64,000 nucleotides of DNA from Chloroflexota bacterium (GCA_009840625.1 VXNJ01000010.1:248001-312000); one strand, 5' to 3'. Positions 8,453-17,648 are shown, numbered from the stretch's first letter. A program made the numbers and translations. Notes: generated by a model from the sequence alone, not told the origin.

Positions 8453-11400
8453 CTAGGCGGGGGACTGTCGCTCCAACTCGATGGCGTACGCGCTGTCGCC
8501 GATCCGGATTTCACCGCGGGCCTCGGCGCCCTCCAGGCTGCCGACGCGCACGTTCTCGGCCAGCACCTCGCCGGCGATTTCCTCGGCGTGCGCGGCCAGC
8601 AGATCGGGCAGGTCCGGTCCCGCGATCGCCAGCGATATCCGATCCGCAATCTCGAATCCGGCGTCGCGCCGCAGTCCCTGAATGGCGTGCACCAGCTCGC
8701 GGGCCAGGCCTTCGAGTTCAAGCGCTGAGTCCAGTTCGGTGGAAATGCCCACCGCGAGCAGCGAGTCGACTGCCACGGCCAGGCCGGCGATTCCCTCGTA
8801 GCGAACGATCAGATCCTGGTCACTGAGCGCCTCCGGGCGTCCGTCCAACTGGATTGCGACGCTCTCCCCGGACTCCAGGCGCGCCGCCACTTCGGCGGCG
8901 TCCAGTTCGGCGATCGCCCGGGCCGCCGAATTGACCGAGCGCCCGAAACGCGGACCGAGGCTGCGGAAATTGGGTTTGAGCGAAAAGCTCAGCATGGAGG
9001 AACTGGCTTCGGTCAGCCGCAGGGACTTCACGTTCACCTCGGCCAGGATCAGGTCGCGGTGCCGCTGCACCGCCCGGCGGCGGGCGGGATCGGCGGTGCC
9101 CACCACCAGTTCGGCGAGGGGCTGGCGGTTTTTGAGACCGGACTGGGCGCGCGCCGCTCGACCGAGCGAAATCACCGCCCGAACGATCTCGAATTCGGAT
9201 TCCAGTTCGGCGTCTATGACCGCTTCGTCGGCGGTCGGCCAGGGGCACAGGAACAGGCTTTCGGGGGCTTCCGGGGCATGGGCCTCCAGGTTCTGGTAAA
9301 GCTCCTCGGCCAGGAAAGGGGCCAGCGGCCCCATCAACCTCGCGATGCCGCCTAGCACCTGGTAAAGGGTTGCGTAAGCGGCCGCCTTGTCCGCGTCGGC
9401 CTGCGACTTCCAGTAGCGGCGCCGGCATAGGCGTACGTACCAGTTGGATACGTCGTCCCAGAAATGTTCAAGCTGGTCAACCAACGGGTACACCCAGTAG
9501 CCCTCGTAGGCCTGCTTGGCCTGGTTCTGCAGGGAGCCCAGGCGCGAGAGGATCCAGCGGTCCAGGACCGGGCGCTCGGCGACGGGCGGCGCCGGCGAAG
9601 CCGGATCGAACCCGTCCAGCTCGGCGTAGGTGAGGAAGAACGCGTATATGTTCCAAAGGGTCAGGAAGCGGCGCACCACCGCGCGCCCGGGCCCGTACCC
9701 GAAGCGGACGTTGGAATTGGGATTGGTGCCGACGTACATCCAGCGCATCACGTCGGCGCCCATCCGATCGACCGCTTCGTCGAAACCGATCGCGTTGCCG
9801 AACGAGCGGTGCATCGCCTGACCCTTGTCGTCCATGACCTTCTCGTAGACGAAGCAGGTCTCGTAGGGGGCGCGATCGCGGATCGCCACGCTCATGAAAA
9901 GCATCGAGTAGAACCACAACCGGATCTGCTCGCGCATCTCGGTGATGAAATTGGCCGGGTACCAGCGGTTCCAGTTCGAATCCGGATCTTCCTGGTCGTT
10001 GCCCAGGTAGTCAAGGGTCGAAAACGGGACGATCCCGGCGTCCAGCCAGCAGTCGCCAACTTCCGGAACCCGCGCCGCCGCCTGGCCGCAATGGCAGCTG
10101 ATCTCGACCTCATCGATCCAGGGCCGGTGCAGCTCCGGCAGGCTATCGACCTTCTCGGGATCGACCGCCCGCTCGCGCAGCTCGGCGACCGAACCGATCA
10201 CGGTCGTCTCCTGGCAGGCCGGGCACTGGTAGAAGGGCAGCGGCAGGCCCCAGTAGCGCTTGCGCGAGATTGCCCAGTCACCCATGTTCTCGAGCCAGTC
10301 GCGCATCCGCAGGCCGGCCGAATCGGGTATCCAGTGGACTTGCTCGGCGGCCCTGATCATGCGCGGCCGGATCTGGTCGCAGGCGATGAACCACTCGTCG
10401 ACCAGGTTGAAAACGATTTCCTGCTTGCAGCGCCAGCAGACTGGATACCGATGGGTGTGCTCGGCCGACTCCAGCAATAGCCCCTTGGCGCGCAGGCTCG
10501 CGAGGATGAAATCGTTGGCGTCGGCAACCGCGCGACCGGCCAGCTCGCCGTATTCGGGGCGGTATATGCCCTCGCCGTCGATGATTTGCAGGGCCGGCAG
10601 GCCCTCGCTCTGGCCCAGTTCGTAGTCCTCGGCGCCGGAGCCGGGCGCAATGTGCACGATCCCGGTACCCTCGGCCTCGGCGACCTCTTCCCAGGCCACG
10701 ATCCGGCGCGGCACGTCGTGCTGCGGAGGCAGTTCGTCCCAGGGGCCCTCGTACTTGAGACCCAGCAGCCGGCTGCCGGGGAAGGACTCGAGCACCTCCG
10801 AGTGGGAGCCCAGAACCCGGTCCAGGGTCCCTCGCGAGAGGATGTAAACGTCGTCCCCGGGGCCGCGCACGCGGACGTATTCAAGATCCGGCGACACCGC
10901 GCAGGCTACGTTGCCGGCCAGCGTCCAGGGTGTCGTCGTCCACACCAGCAGGTGTTCGCGGGGTTTGCCCACCAGCGGCAGGCGCAGGGTTACCGCGGTG
11001 TGCGTCAGCTCCTGGTAGGTGTCGGTGCCAAGCAACTCATGCTGGGACAGGGAGGTTCCGCAGCGCGTGCACCAGGGCATGACCCGATGGCCGCGCCGCA
11101 GCCAGCCGTTCTCGTGGCAGGTCTTTAGGAAATGCCAGATGTGCTCGATGTTGCTGTCCGAGTGCGTGTAATACGAATCGGACCAGTCCATCCACATGCC
11201 CAGCCGCTTGGACTGCTCGGTGATCCGCTGCCCGAACCGGCGAACCCGGTCGGCGCAGGCGCGCGAGAAGTTGTCGAGCCCGTATTCCTCGATTTCGCGC
11301 TTGGAATTGAGGCCCAGGTCCCGTTCGACCTCCACCTCGACCCAGAGGCCCTGGCAGTCGAAACCGTTCTGGTAACGCTGGTCAAACCCGCGCATCGCCC

Positions 11401-11623
11401 GATAGCGGGTGTAGACGTCCTTGTAGGTGCGTCCCCAGGCGTGATGGACGCCCATCGGGTTGTTGGCCGTTATCGGGCCGTCGATAAACGAGTGGCGCGG
11501 GCCGCCGCGGTTCTTCGCGCGCAGCTTTTCAAAGATCCCGTTCTTCTCCCAGAAGCCCAGGATGCTTTCCTCAATTGCCGGAAGGTCGGGCTGGGCCGGC
11601 GGGCGCTTGAAAGGTGTGGCCAT
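8453..11623 (-). CDS. ileS: Isoleucyl-tRNA synthetase (variant signature motifs)
   Basis: A 1056-residue class Ia synthetase charging tRNA-Ile. The Rossmann core contains FIDGPITANNPMGVHHAWGR in place of the usual HIGH block, with HHAW at residues 60-63. The CP1 editing domain has LLVWTTTPWTLAGNVA. The catalytic LPLPFYQCP region and a Cys-rich segment follow. The KMSKS equivalent reads AMHRSFGN at residues 603-610. The anticodon-binding domain carries WFWDDVSNWYVRLCRRRYW-like sequence. Both nucleotide-binding signatures are therefore non-canonical although the rest is well conserved. It begins one base after the alaX stop, so the two are cotranscribed. Confidence 0.93.
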   Translation of the reverse strand: MATPFKRPPAQPDLPAIEESILGFWEKNGIFEKLRAKNRGGPRHSFIDGPITANNPMGVHHAWGRTYKDVYTRYRAMRGFDQRYQNGFDCQGLWVEVEVERDLGLNSKREIEEYGLDNFSRACADRVRRFGQRITEQSKRLGMWMDWSDSYYTHSDSNIEHIWHFLKTCHENGWLRRGHRVMPWCTRCGTSLSQHELLGTDTYQELTHTAVTLRLPLVGKPREHLLVWTTTPWTLAGNVACAVSPDLEYVRVRGPGDDVYILSRGTLDRVLGSHSEVLESFPGSRLLGLKYEGPWDELPPQHDVPRRIVAWEEVAEAEGTGIVHIAPGSGAEDYELGQSEGLPALQIIDGEGIYRPEYGELAGRAVADANDFILASLRAKGLLLESAEHTHRYPVCWRCKQEIVFNLVDEWFIACDQIRPRMIRAAEQVHWIPDSAGLRMRDWLENMGDWAISRKRYWGLPLPFYQCPACQETTVIGSVAELRERAVDPEKVDSLPELHRPWIDEVEISCHCGQAAARVPEVGDCWLDAGIVPFSTLDYLGNDQEDPDSNWNRWYPANFITEMREQIRLWFYSMLFMSVAIRDRAPYETCFVYEKVMDDKGQAMHRSFGNAIGFDEAVDRMGADVMRWMYVGTNPNSNVRFGYGPGRAVVRRFLTLWNIYAFFLTYAELDGFDPASPAPPVAERPVLDRWILSRLGSLQNQAKQAYEGYWVYPLVDQLEHFWDDVSNWYVRLCRRRYWKSQADADKAAAYATLYQVLGGIARLMGPLAPFLAEELYQNLEAHAPEAPESLFLCPWPTADEAVIDAELESEFEIVRAVISLGRAARAQSGLKNRQPLAELVVGTADPARRRAVQRHRDLILAEVNVKSLRLTEASSSMLSFSLKPNFRSLGPRFGRSVNSAARAIAELDAAEVAARLESGESVAIQLDGRPEALSDQDLIVRYEGIAGLAVAVDSLLAVGISTELDSALELEGLARELVHAIQGLRRDAGFEIADRISLAIAGPDLPDLLAAHAEEIAGEVLAENVRVGSLEGAEARGEIRIGDSAYAIELERQSPA

Positions 11624-11624
11624 T

Positions 11625-12347
11625 TCAGTCGGCCACGGCGATTTCGACGCGCCGGTTGATGCGGCCCTTGTTGGCTCCGCCGATCATCTTCACGGTCCCG
11701 ATCTGGTCGGTCGAGGCTACGTGGGTGCCGCCGTCGGCCTGCAGGTCGACGCCTACGATTTCGACGATTCGGACCTGGGTAATCGATTCAGGCAGGAGGT
11801 TGATGTGGCTGCGGATCAGGTCTGGAATCTGGAATGCTTCGGCGCGTGGCAGCTCGTATGTCTTTACCGCCGCGCCCTGGCCGATCAGGTCGTTGGTGGC
11901 CTTTTCCAGGTCCCCGAGGATTTCGGCGATGCGCATACCCTCGAGCGCGAAGTCCATCCGCGCCTTGGCGCCGTCGTCGGCGATGTTGGCCCCGGTAACC
12001 TGAGCACCGTACTCGGAAAAGACCACCTGCGAAAGCACATGCAGGGCAGTGTGCAGGCGCATCAGGCGGAACCGGCGGTCCCAGTCGATCCGGCCGCGCA
12101 GTCGGGTGCCGGCCGCGGGGATCTCGCCGTCAACTATGTGGGCGATCTGGCCCTTGATCCGGCGGGCCGGCGCGACCGGGCGCCAGACGCCGTCGATTTC
12201 CAGTTCGCCGCTGTCTCCGGGCTGGCCGCCGCCGCGCGGATAAAAGCAGGTCTGATCCAGAAAGATCGCCTGCTCCTCGGAGCCAACGACCGCACCTGCA
12301 AATTCGCGCCGATAGGCGTCATCGTAATAGAGCGGGCGGGAAGACAT
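11625..12347 (-). CDS. Alanyl-tRNA editing protein, AlaX type
   Basis: A 240-residue free-standing editing domain related to the AlaRS C-terminal half, which hydrolyses Ser-tRNA(Ala) or Gly-tRNA(Ala). FYPRGGGQPGDSG and the HxxxH zinc site in RLHTALHVLSQ are present. The second zinc half-site, usually CxGTHV, reads DGGTHVASTDQIG, so the Cys ligand is replaced by Asp. It ends one base before ileS and probably forms an operon with it. Function is assigned by family; whether zinc is bound normally is open. Confidence 0.88.
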   Translation of the reverse strand: MSSRPLYYDDAYRREFAGAVVGSEEQAIFLDQTCFYPRGGGQPGDSGELEIDGVWRPVAPARRIKGQIAHIVDGEIPAAGTRLRGRIDWDRRFRLMRLHTALHVLSQVVFSEYGAQVTGANIADDGAKARMDFALEGMRIAEILGDLEKATNDLIGQGAAVKTYELPRAEAFQIPDLIRSHINLLPESITQVRIVEIVGVDLQADGGTHVASTDQIGTVKMIGGANKGRINRRVEIAVAD

Positions 12348-12446
12348 GGCGTCAGACGGCAGGGGCGGGGGTGGAGGGGATCCGGGATCGAACCGCCGGT
12401 GCAGTCGTGGCGGCCCGGATCGACCGGCGCCAAAAGTTTATTCCGA

Positions 12447-13016
12447 TTACCCGGTTTCGGAGTCGGCAGCGGCTTCCGGAGGAAACAGCAGATAGGTGCC
12501 CAATACCCAGCCGCCGCCCTCCTCGGCCAATTCGTACCAGGTGCCGGCCGAATCGTCCTGGGAAAGCCCCGTGAGGGCGACTACGGTCCGGTCCGGCAAC
12601 ACTCGCAGCACCTCCCCGTCGAAGCCGGCGATGGAACGGACGTTAAGGCCGACATCGGCGTCGACCGCTGCATGTCCGGGCGGGATCTGCAACGGCTCCG
12701 GGGTCGGAGTGGGCTCGGGTGGAGCGGGACTGGGAGTCGAGGCAGGGGTAGCGGTGGGTTCCGGTGTGGGTTCCGGCGTGGGCGTCGGTGTCGGCGCGGG
12801 AGTCGGGGTCCGGGTTGGAACGGGCGCCGGCGCGAGCGTCTGCACTGGCTCGATTGGGGTGCTAGCGGCGGGTTCGTCGGGTGGTTGGCGAAGCAGAAAT
12901 ATGAGCAGGGCTATTCCGAATCCGGCCGCAATCGCAAATGCCAGTGTCTGGCGTCGACTGGTTTGCTGCCTGGTCCGCCGCAGGGCGCGCGATTGGAGCG
13001 GGGACTGGTCGCGCAC
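12447..13016 (-). CDS. Membrane-anchored SH3b-domain protein with Pro/Thr stalk
   Basis: A 189-residue protein. A basic N-terminus leads into one membrane helix (LAFAIAAGFGIALLIFLL, about residues 25-42), then a long low-complexity Pro/Thr/Glu stalk of PTPTPEPT type (about 55-110), and a C-terminal bacterial SH3 domain (DVGLNVRSIAGF...GGGWVLGTYL). The design suits an outward-facing protein that spans or binds the cell wall. Translation starts at GTG 13016, 24 bases after ricT ends. No specific function is recognised. Confidence 0.75.
   Translation of the reverse strand: MRDQSPLQSRALRRTRQQTSRRQTLAFAIAAGFGIALLIFLLRQPPDEPAASTPIEPVQTLAPAPVPTRTPTPAPTPTPTPEPTPEPTATPASTPSPAPPEPTPTPEPLQIPPGHAAVDADVGLNVRSIAGFDGEVLRVLPDRTVVALTGLSQDDSAGTWYELAEEGGGWVLGTYLLFPPEAAADSETG
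12700..12842 (-). repeat. Low-complexity Pro/Thr-coding repeat
   Basis: Degenerate short repeats coding for PT, PE and PA dipeptides in the SH3b protein stalk. They are coding repeats and not an intergenic array. Confidence 0.8.
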
Positions 13017-13039
13017 GTTCTGGCCCGCCCGGAGCGGCC

Positions 13040-13885
13040 CTAGCGCGGTCGCTGGCCGCGCCGGCGGCTCCGGCGGGAGCGCCGCCGTCGACCCGGGCGC
13101 CGGCGCCGCCGCGTCGGCGCAGGCTGATCGGATGGTTCCGGCTCAGGTTCCTCCGCCACCGGGATTTCGGACAGCGGCGTTCCGCCGAGGAACAGGTCCG
13201 GAATCCCTACCCGGTCGGGCGGTTCGCGCTGCGGAACCGTACCGGCTACGTACATCTCGTGCTCGTACCGAAGGCAGCAGAGCAGTCGCCCGCAAACGCC
13301 GGAGATCTTGGCCGGATTGAGCGGCAGGTTCTGGTTCTTGGCCATGCGCACGGTGACGTTGCCCGGCTCGGTCAACCAGGACGAGCAGCAGAGCGACAGC
13401 CCGCAGCGGCCGAGGCCGTCGACCAGGGCGGCGCGCTCGCGGGATCCGACTTGGCGCAACTCGATCCGGGCGTGGAATCGACCGGCGAGTTCGGCGGCCA
13501 GATCCGAATAGGCGACCGGGCCGCTGGTCGCGATATTGAAGGTCAGAGTGCTGTTGTCCATGCTCCAGCCGGCTTTGATCGGCTTGATCGGCAGATCGCG
13601 TTCCTTGATCAGGTCCGAAAACTCGGCCATGGCCCGTTCGGCGCGCTCGCTCAACTGCTCGGCCTGGGCGCGGTCCTCGGCGGTCGCGCGGCGGACCACC
13701 TTCTTTAAGGACCCGCGCAACTCGCTGGAGTCGATTTCGGTGGGGGCCAGGATTACCCGGCCCAATTCCCGGCGGTTCCCGGCGTCTACCAGGGCCAGAT
13801 CGTCGGCCTGGAATTCGATCCCGTCCGGGTCGTAGTAGTAAAGCCGGCCGGCGGTCCGAAAACGCACGCCGATTACGGTCGGCAT
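13040..13885 (-). CDS. ricT: PSP1-family protein RicT (YaaT)
   Basis: A 281-residue PSP1 domain protein. The hallmark Cys cluster is clear: CGLSLCCSSW, then SGVCGRLLCCLRYEH. In Bacillus subtilis RicT (YaaT) is part of the Ric (Y) complex, which binds Fe-S clusters and helps RNase Y process certain mRNAs; the gene also lies beside holB there, as here. The C-terminus is unusual: after about residue 250 it becomes a strongly basic tail (PTRRRRRPGRRRRSRRSRRR) that could bind RNA. It lies 110 bases downstream of holB. Confidence 0.9.
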   Translation of the reverse strand: MPTVIGVRFRTAGRLYYYDPDGIEFQADDLALVDAGNRRELGRVILAPTEIDSSELRGSLKKVVRRATAEDRAQAEQLSERAERAMAEFSDLIKERDLPIKPIKAGWSMDNSTLTFNIATSGPVAYSDLAAELAGRFHARIELRQVGSRERAALVDGLGRCGLSLCCSSWLTEPGNVTVRMAKNQNLPLNPAKISGVCGRLLCCLRYEHEMYVAGTVPQREPPDRVGIPDLFLGGTPLSEIPVAEEPEPEPSDQPAPTRRRRRPGRRRRSRRSRRRGQRPR

Positions 13886-13995
13886 AGCAGCCGCCGTCTA
13901 TCTGTTATTTGCACTGAAACTGAGAGTCGGATTTTCTCCCGGGCGCGCGGCGCCGGCGGCGCGGCTCCCGGAGGGTTATGGTCTTGGCTTTGAGT

Positions 13996-14976
13996 TTAGG
14001 TCTTTGCGCTGGACTGCCCAGCGATCGGCTGACCGCGGCCGAGGGCCAGGAATACCGCCTCGACGGCGGGCCGGACCATGGTGTTGCCGTGCAGTCGCGT
14101 CAACCCACTGCGGACGGTAGCCGCATCGGCCGCCCAGCGTTCCAGCCGGTCCGGCAGGCGCCGCGCAGCCAGCGCCAACTCCAGCCATTCCAGCATCCCG
14201 ATGGCGTTGCGGCGTCGCTCGGCTGCGCTGCGTCCGCTGGTGGCCACGTCGGCGGCGGTCTGCAGGCGATCGGCATCCGAGCAGTCGGGACCGATGGCGG
14301 CCAGCATCGTTTCAACCTGGCGCGCGAATTCGTTGATCTGGCCGGGCTTGGACAGGATGTCGATTGCCCAGCCGGGCCTTCCGAACGCGTGCTCGAGGGC
14401 GAGTTCGAGATCCGGTCCGGACGCGTCGGTTCGCTCGACGACCAGGGCGCGCAGCTCTCCGGCCGCAAGCGGGTAAAGACGCAGGTGCGAGCAGCGCGAT
14501 GCGACGGTGGTCAGGATGGCGTCGCGGGTGGGTGCCGCCAGCATGATCAGGGTGTGCGGCGGAGGCTGCTCGAGCGTCTTTAGGAGGGCGTTGGCGGCAT
14601 TCTCGGTAAGCAGATGGGCGCTGGGGAACATGGCGATCTTGAAAAGTCCGCCGACCGCGGTGAGGGCGACGCGCCGCTCGAATTCGCGGACCTGTTCGAT
14701 CTGGATCCGTCCGTGCCCCTCCTGGACTTCGATGCTGCGCACGTCGAAATCGACGCCGTCGGCAATCCTGCGACAGCTGGGGCAGTGCCAGCACGGCCCG
14801 CTGGGCCCGGCCGCGGCGCAATTCAGGTAGGCGGCCAGACCCCGCATCAGGGTCGATTTGCCGGAATGCGGGGGCCCGGTAAACAGCAGCGCGTGCGGCA
14901 GACGGCGGCTGGCGAGCATGACTTCCACGAGCCGCATCGCGGCCGGCTGGCCACGCACGCCGAGGTCCAGCGTCAC
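13996..14976 (-). CDS. holB: DNA polymerase III delta-prime subunit
   Basis: A 326-residue AAA+ clamp-loader subunit. Walker A is FTGPPHSGKST, a cysteine cluster for the zinc module follows (CWHCPSCRRI), and the SRC motif with sensor region appears as VASRCSHL. The segment NALLKTLEQPPPHTLIML is the typical delta-prime/gamma helix. It starts at GTG 14976, whose GTGA overlaps the stop of the upstream permease gene; ATG 14937 is an alternative. The longer open frame extending upstream into the permease is a shadow. It works with DnaX and HolA to load the sliding clamp. Confidence 0.9.
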   Translation of the reverse strand: MTLDLGVRGQPAAMRLVEVMLASRRLPHALLFTGPPHSGKSTLMRGLAAYLNCAAAGPSGPCWHCPSCRRIADGVDFDVRSIEVQEGHGRIQIEQVREFERRVALTAVGGLFKIAMFPSAHLLTENAANALLKTLEQPPPHTLIMLAAPTRDAILTTVASRCSHLRLYPLAAGELRALVVERTDASGPDLELALEHAFGRPGWAIDILSKPGQINEFARQVETMLAAIGPDCSDADRLQTAADVATSGRSAAERRRNAIGMLEWLELALAARRLPDRLERWAADAATVRSGLTRLHGNTMVRPAVEAVFLALGRGQPIAGQSSAKT

Positions 14977-16760
14977 GCCGGCCAGACCCACTGCACCATC
15001 AGGACCGTTACCACCATCACCAGCAGCGTAAGCGGCAGACCGACGCGGGTGAATTCGAGATACCGGTACCCACCGGCGTTGTAAACGAGCAGGTTCGCTT
15101 GGTGACCGAACGGGGTGATGAACGCGGTCGAGGCCGAGACCGCCACCGTTACCATCAAACCGGTCGCCGACACCCCGAGCCCCGGGGTGGCGAGTTCGAG
15201 CGCGATCGGGGCCATGATCACGACCGCGGCGGGGTTTGCGACCGCCTGGGTCAACAAGGCGGTGGTCAGGAACACGACCACCAGCAGCACGGAGTCTCCG
15301 GATCCGGCGGCGAGGCCGGAGAGTTGATCGGCCACGACCGATGCCACGCCTGTGGATTGCATCGCCCCGCCGATGGGGATCATGGCCCCGATTAGCACCG
15401 GCAGGCGCCAGTCGATGGCTGAATAGAGCCGTTGCGAGGAGATCACCCGCAGGGCGAGCAGGGCAAGGATTCCGCCGAGCACCGCGACCGCGATGTGGGC
15501 AAGGCCGGTGGCGGCGACTGCGACCACCCCCACCAGAACCGCCAGCGCGCGCAGCGCGCTGGGGTTGACTTTTTCCAGATGATCGGTGCGTTGCCGCATC
15601 AAAAGGAAATGGTCGTCGGCAGCCAGCGCCCCCAGGCCATCGCGCGGAAGTTGGACCAGCAGCACGTCCCCGGTGCGGATACGGGTGCGAGCCAGATTGG
15701 TGGTCAGGCGCCGGCCGTGTCGCCAGATTCCCAGCACCTGGCCGCCGTAGCGGGCGCCGAAAGCGTAGTCGGTTAGCGAATTGGGGTTTGATTCGAACCA
15801 CGGCGTCGCCACCATTTCGGTGACGATCGTGTTTTCTCCGCTTCCCAGCGAATCCTCGGCCGGCCGGGCGTGTTCGATCCCTTCGGTCCGCGCCAGGCGC
15901 ATCACGTCGTCGTACTCGCCCGAGATGATCAGGCGGTCGCCGATGAAAACCTGCTCGCGTGCGGAGACGGTACGCATTCGCTGCTTGCGGCGTCGGATTT
16001 CAAGCACCGATACGTTGTAGCGTCCCCGCCAGCCAAGCTCCATGAGAGTTGCGCCTGGATCCTTGAACTCCCCAGTGACCTGCAGCTCGAACATGAAATC
16101 GCGCTCCTGCTCGACGCGCGCGATTTCACCCTGGGCCGGACGGTCGGGCAGCAGGCGGCGCCCCACCAGCAGGAAATAGACGATGCCGGTGGCCATGGCC
16201 GCCAGACCGGTCGGGGCGAAATCGAACATGCGCAGTTGGCCGGCGCCGGATTCGGCCAAGAGGTCGGCCGCGATGATGTTGGGCGGCGTGCCGACCAGGG
16301 TGGCCAGACCGCCCAGGAGCGACCCGAACGATAGCGGCATCATCAGCTTCAAGGCCGAGATTTTGGCGGTACGGGCCAGCCGATTGACCGCCGGCAGGAG
16401 TATCAGGCTGGCGGCGATGTTGTTCATGAATGCCGACATTCCTCCGACGGTGGACATGGTCAGCACGGTAAGCGCGCTCTGCGAGGAGCCGGTTACCCGG
16501 AACAGGCCGCGCGCGATCGCCTGCGGTATGCCAGCGTCGGATATGGCCGAGGAAAGGACGAAGAACGCCACCACCGTGACCACGGCCGGATGCGCGAAAC
16601 CGGTCAGCGCCGTGGTTACGTCCACGACCTCCGCCCCGGCCAGCACCACCAGGCCAAGTACCGCCAGCACGTCGGGCCGGAATTTCTCGGTCGCAAAAAG
16701 CACCACCAGGCCGGCCAGTACTCCAGTCGTGATCCAGGCCGGGGTCCCGAGTTCAGCCAT
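14973..16760 (-). CDS. SLC13/DASS-type anion permease with TrkA-C domains
   Basis: A 595-residue inner-membrane transporter. N-terminal helices carry the SNNA-like loop MSAFMNNIAASLILLP and GTPPNIIAADLL, both typical of the divalent anion:Na+ symporter family. Two cytoplasmic TrkA-C (RCK_C) domains lie in the middle (about residues 205-375, with FIGDRLIISGEYDDV), and the second helical half follows. Relatives with this layout carry sulfate, phosphate or dicarboxylates; the substrate cannot be told here. It ends in a GTGA overlap with holB. Confidence 0.87.
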   Translation of the reverse strand: MAELGTPAWITTGVLAGLVVLFATEKFRPDVLAVLGLVVLAGAEVVDVTTALTGFAHPAVVTVVAFFVLSSAISDAGIPQAIARGLFRVTGSSQSALTVLTMSTVGGMSAFMNNIAASLILLPAVNRLARTAKISALKLMMPLSFGSLLGGLATLVGTPPNIIAADLLAESGAGQLRMFDFAPTGLAAMATGIVYFLLVGRRLLPDRPAQGEIARVEQERDFMFELQVTGEFKDPGATLMELGWRGRYNVSVLEIRRRKQRMRTVSAREQVFIGDRLIISGEYDDVMRLARTEGIEHARPAEDSLGSGENTIVTEMVATPWFESNPNSLTDYAFGARYGGQVLGIWRHGRRLTTNLARTRIRTGDVLLVQLPRDGLGALAADDHFLLMRQRTDHLEKVNPSALRALAVLVGVVAVAATGLAHIAVAVLGGILALLALRVISSQRLYSAIDWRLPVLIGAMIPIGGAMQSTGVASVVADQLSGLAAGSGDSVLLVVVFLTTALLTQAVANPAAVVIMAPIALELATPGLGVSATGLMVTVAVSASTAFITPFGHQANLLVYNAGGYRYLEFTRVGLPLTLLVMVVTVLMVQWVWPA

Positions 16761-16783
16761 GGACCCCCGGCGGCCGCGCCGCT

Positions 16784-17410
16784 TTAGCCGTTGCCATCCA
16801 CTTCGGCCCCTGCCCAGGCGGTGATGAACTCACGCACCAGTTCGGCATCGACCTGGTTCATTCGCAGCCGGGCTCCCCAGGCGGTCAGGTGGATGTGGGC
16901 GGTGGCGGCGGCCCGGTTGGGTGCCAGGATGACGGGGTAGTCGGAGGTCTGATCGACGATCTCTTCCAGCTGCCCGATCATCTGCGCGCATATCGCCGAT
17001 GTCGGCGGGCAGCTGTACTGGACCAGGACAGTGCCCTCGGCGAGCGCCGCCACTTGCTCAAGATTGGCAATCTCGGTCGTGTAAACCCCGGGCGGCGGGG
17101 CGGTCTCGGCGCGGGCGCCCGAGGTGGGCGGCACGGTCAGATACGGGTCGTGCAGACTCCCGGCCGGAACCACGACCGCCGGAACGGTGTCGGGGCGGTC
17201 TCCCGGCGGGCCCTCAAGCAGGGAGTTGATGGCCATGAACTCGAACGGTATGAGGACCACCATTAGCACCGCCAGAACGACGATCCGCTTCTGCTTGAAC
17301 GGATTGAACCCGCCGCCGCTGGGTTTGGGCGCTTGACGGGGCGGCGCCTGCCGGGGCGCCTGGGGAGGCGCGTCCGAAGCGGCGCGGCGACGGCGACGAC
17401 GCGAGCTCAT
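16784..17410 (-). CDS. DUF3105-like membrane-anchored protein
   Basis: A 208-residue protein. A basic N-terminus (SSRRRRRRAASDAPP) precedes one membrane helix (IVVLAVLMVVLIPFEFMAI). An extracytoplasmic domain follows with a PPTSGA segment, LVQYSCPP and a C-terminal LTAWGARLRMNQVDAELVREF that resemble DUF3105. The usual VHNLEHG histidines are absent (VAALAEG), so any metal site is changed. ATG 17408-17410 was chosen because it starts right before the basic segment; sequence further upstream is non-coding in style. Function unknown. Confidence 0.72.
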   Translation of the reverse strand: MSSRRRRRRAASDAPPQAPRQAPPRQAPKPSGGGFNPFKQKRIVVLAVLMVVLIPFEFMAINSLLEGPPGDRPDTVPAVVVPAGSLHDPYLTVPPTSGARAETAPPPGVYTTEIANLEQVAALAEGTVLVQYSCPPTSAICAQMIGQLEEIVDQTSDYPVILAPNRAAATAHIHLTAWGARLRMNQVDAELVREFITAWAGAEVDGNG

Positions 17411-17486
17411 CTGGGCGGTCCGGTTACCTCTTATAAGAACGGAATGGGCCGGCGACTGGGGGCCGGGGCAATTCTGGCAGCACCCG

Positions 17487-17532
17487 CCCGGATTGATCCA
17501 CAATCCGGGGTGCCCGCACCGCTTTCTATAAT
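17487..17532 (+). promoter_or_regulatory. Putative rpsO promoter with dyad
   Basis: A consensus TATAAT sits at 17527-17532, about 117 bases before rpsO. Just upstream, CCCGGATTG (17487-17495) and CAATCCGGG (17501-17509) form a perfect 9-bp dyad with five bases between. It covers the place expected for a -35 box, and I see no good -35 hexamer, so an operator or activator site is possible. Confidence 0.5.
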
Positions 17533-17648
17533 TTGCCCAGAACGGTCGTAGGACCGTAACCGCCCGAAGCAACTTAGGAAAATCAAGACGATTCCGGGCG
17601 GAGCCCAATAGCGGCCAAGCATCACAGCACGCATTCAGAGGAACTGGC

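Noticed and set aside
9464-10480. Plus-strand open frame opposite ileS
   Set aside because: A shadow frame; ileS has complete domain structure on the minus strand.
11460-13043. Plus-strand open frame opposite ileS start, alaX and the SH3 protein
   Set aside because: Crosses three real minus-strand genes and contains Gly/Val repeats that mirror the Pro/Thr stalk.
14977-15801. Upstream extension of holB
   Set aside because: The in-frame extension is Arg/Gly-rich shadow of the permease gene; holB homology starts at 14976 or 14937.
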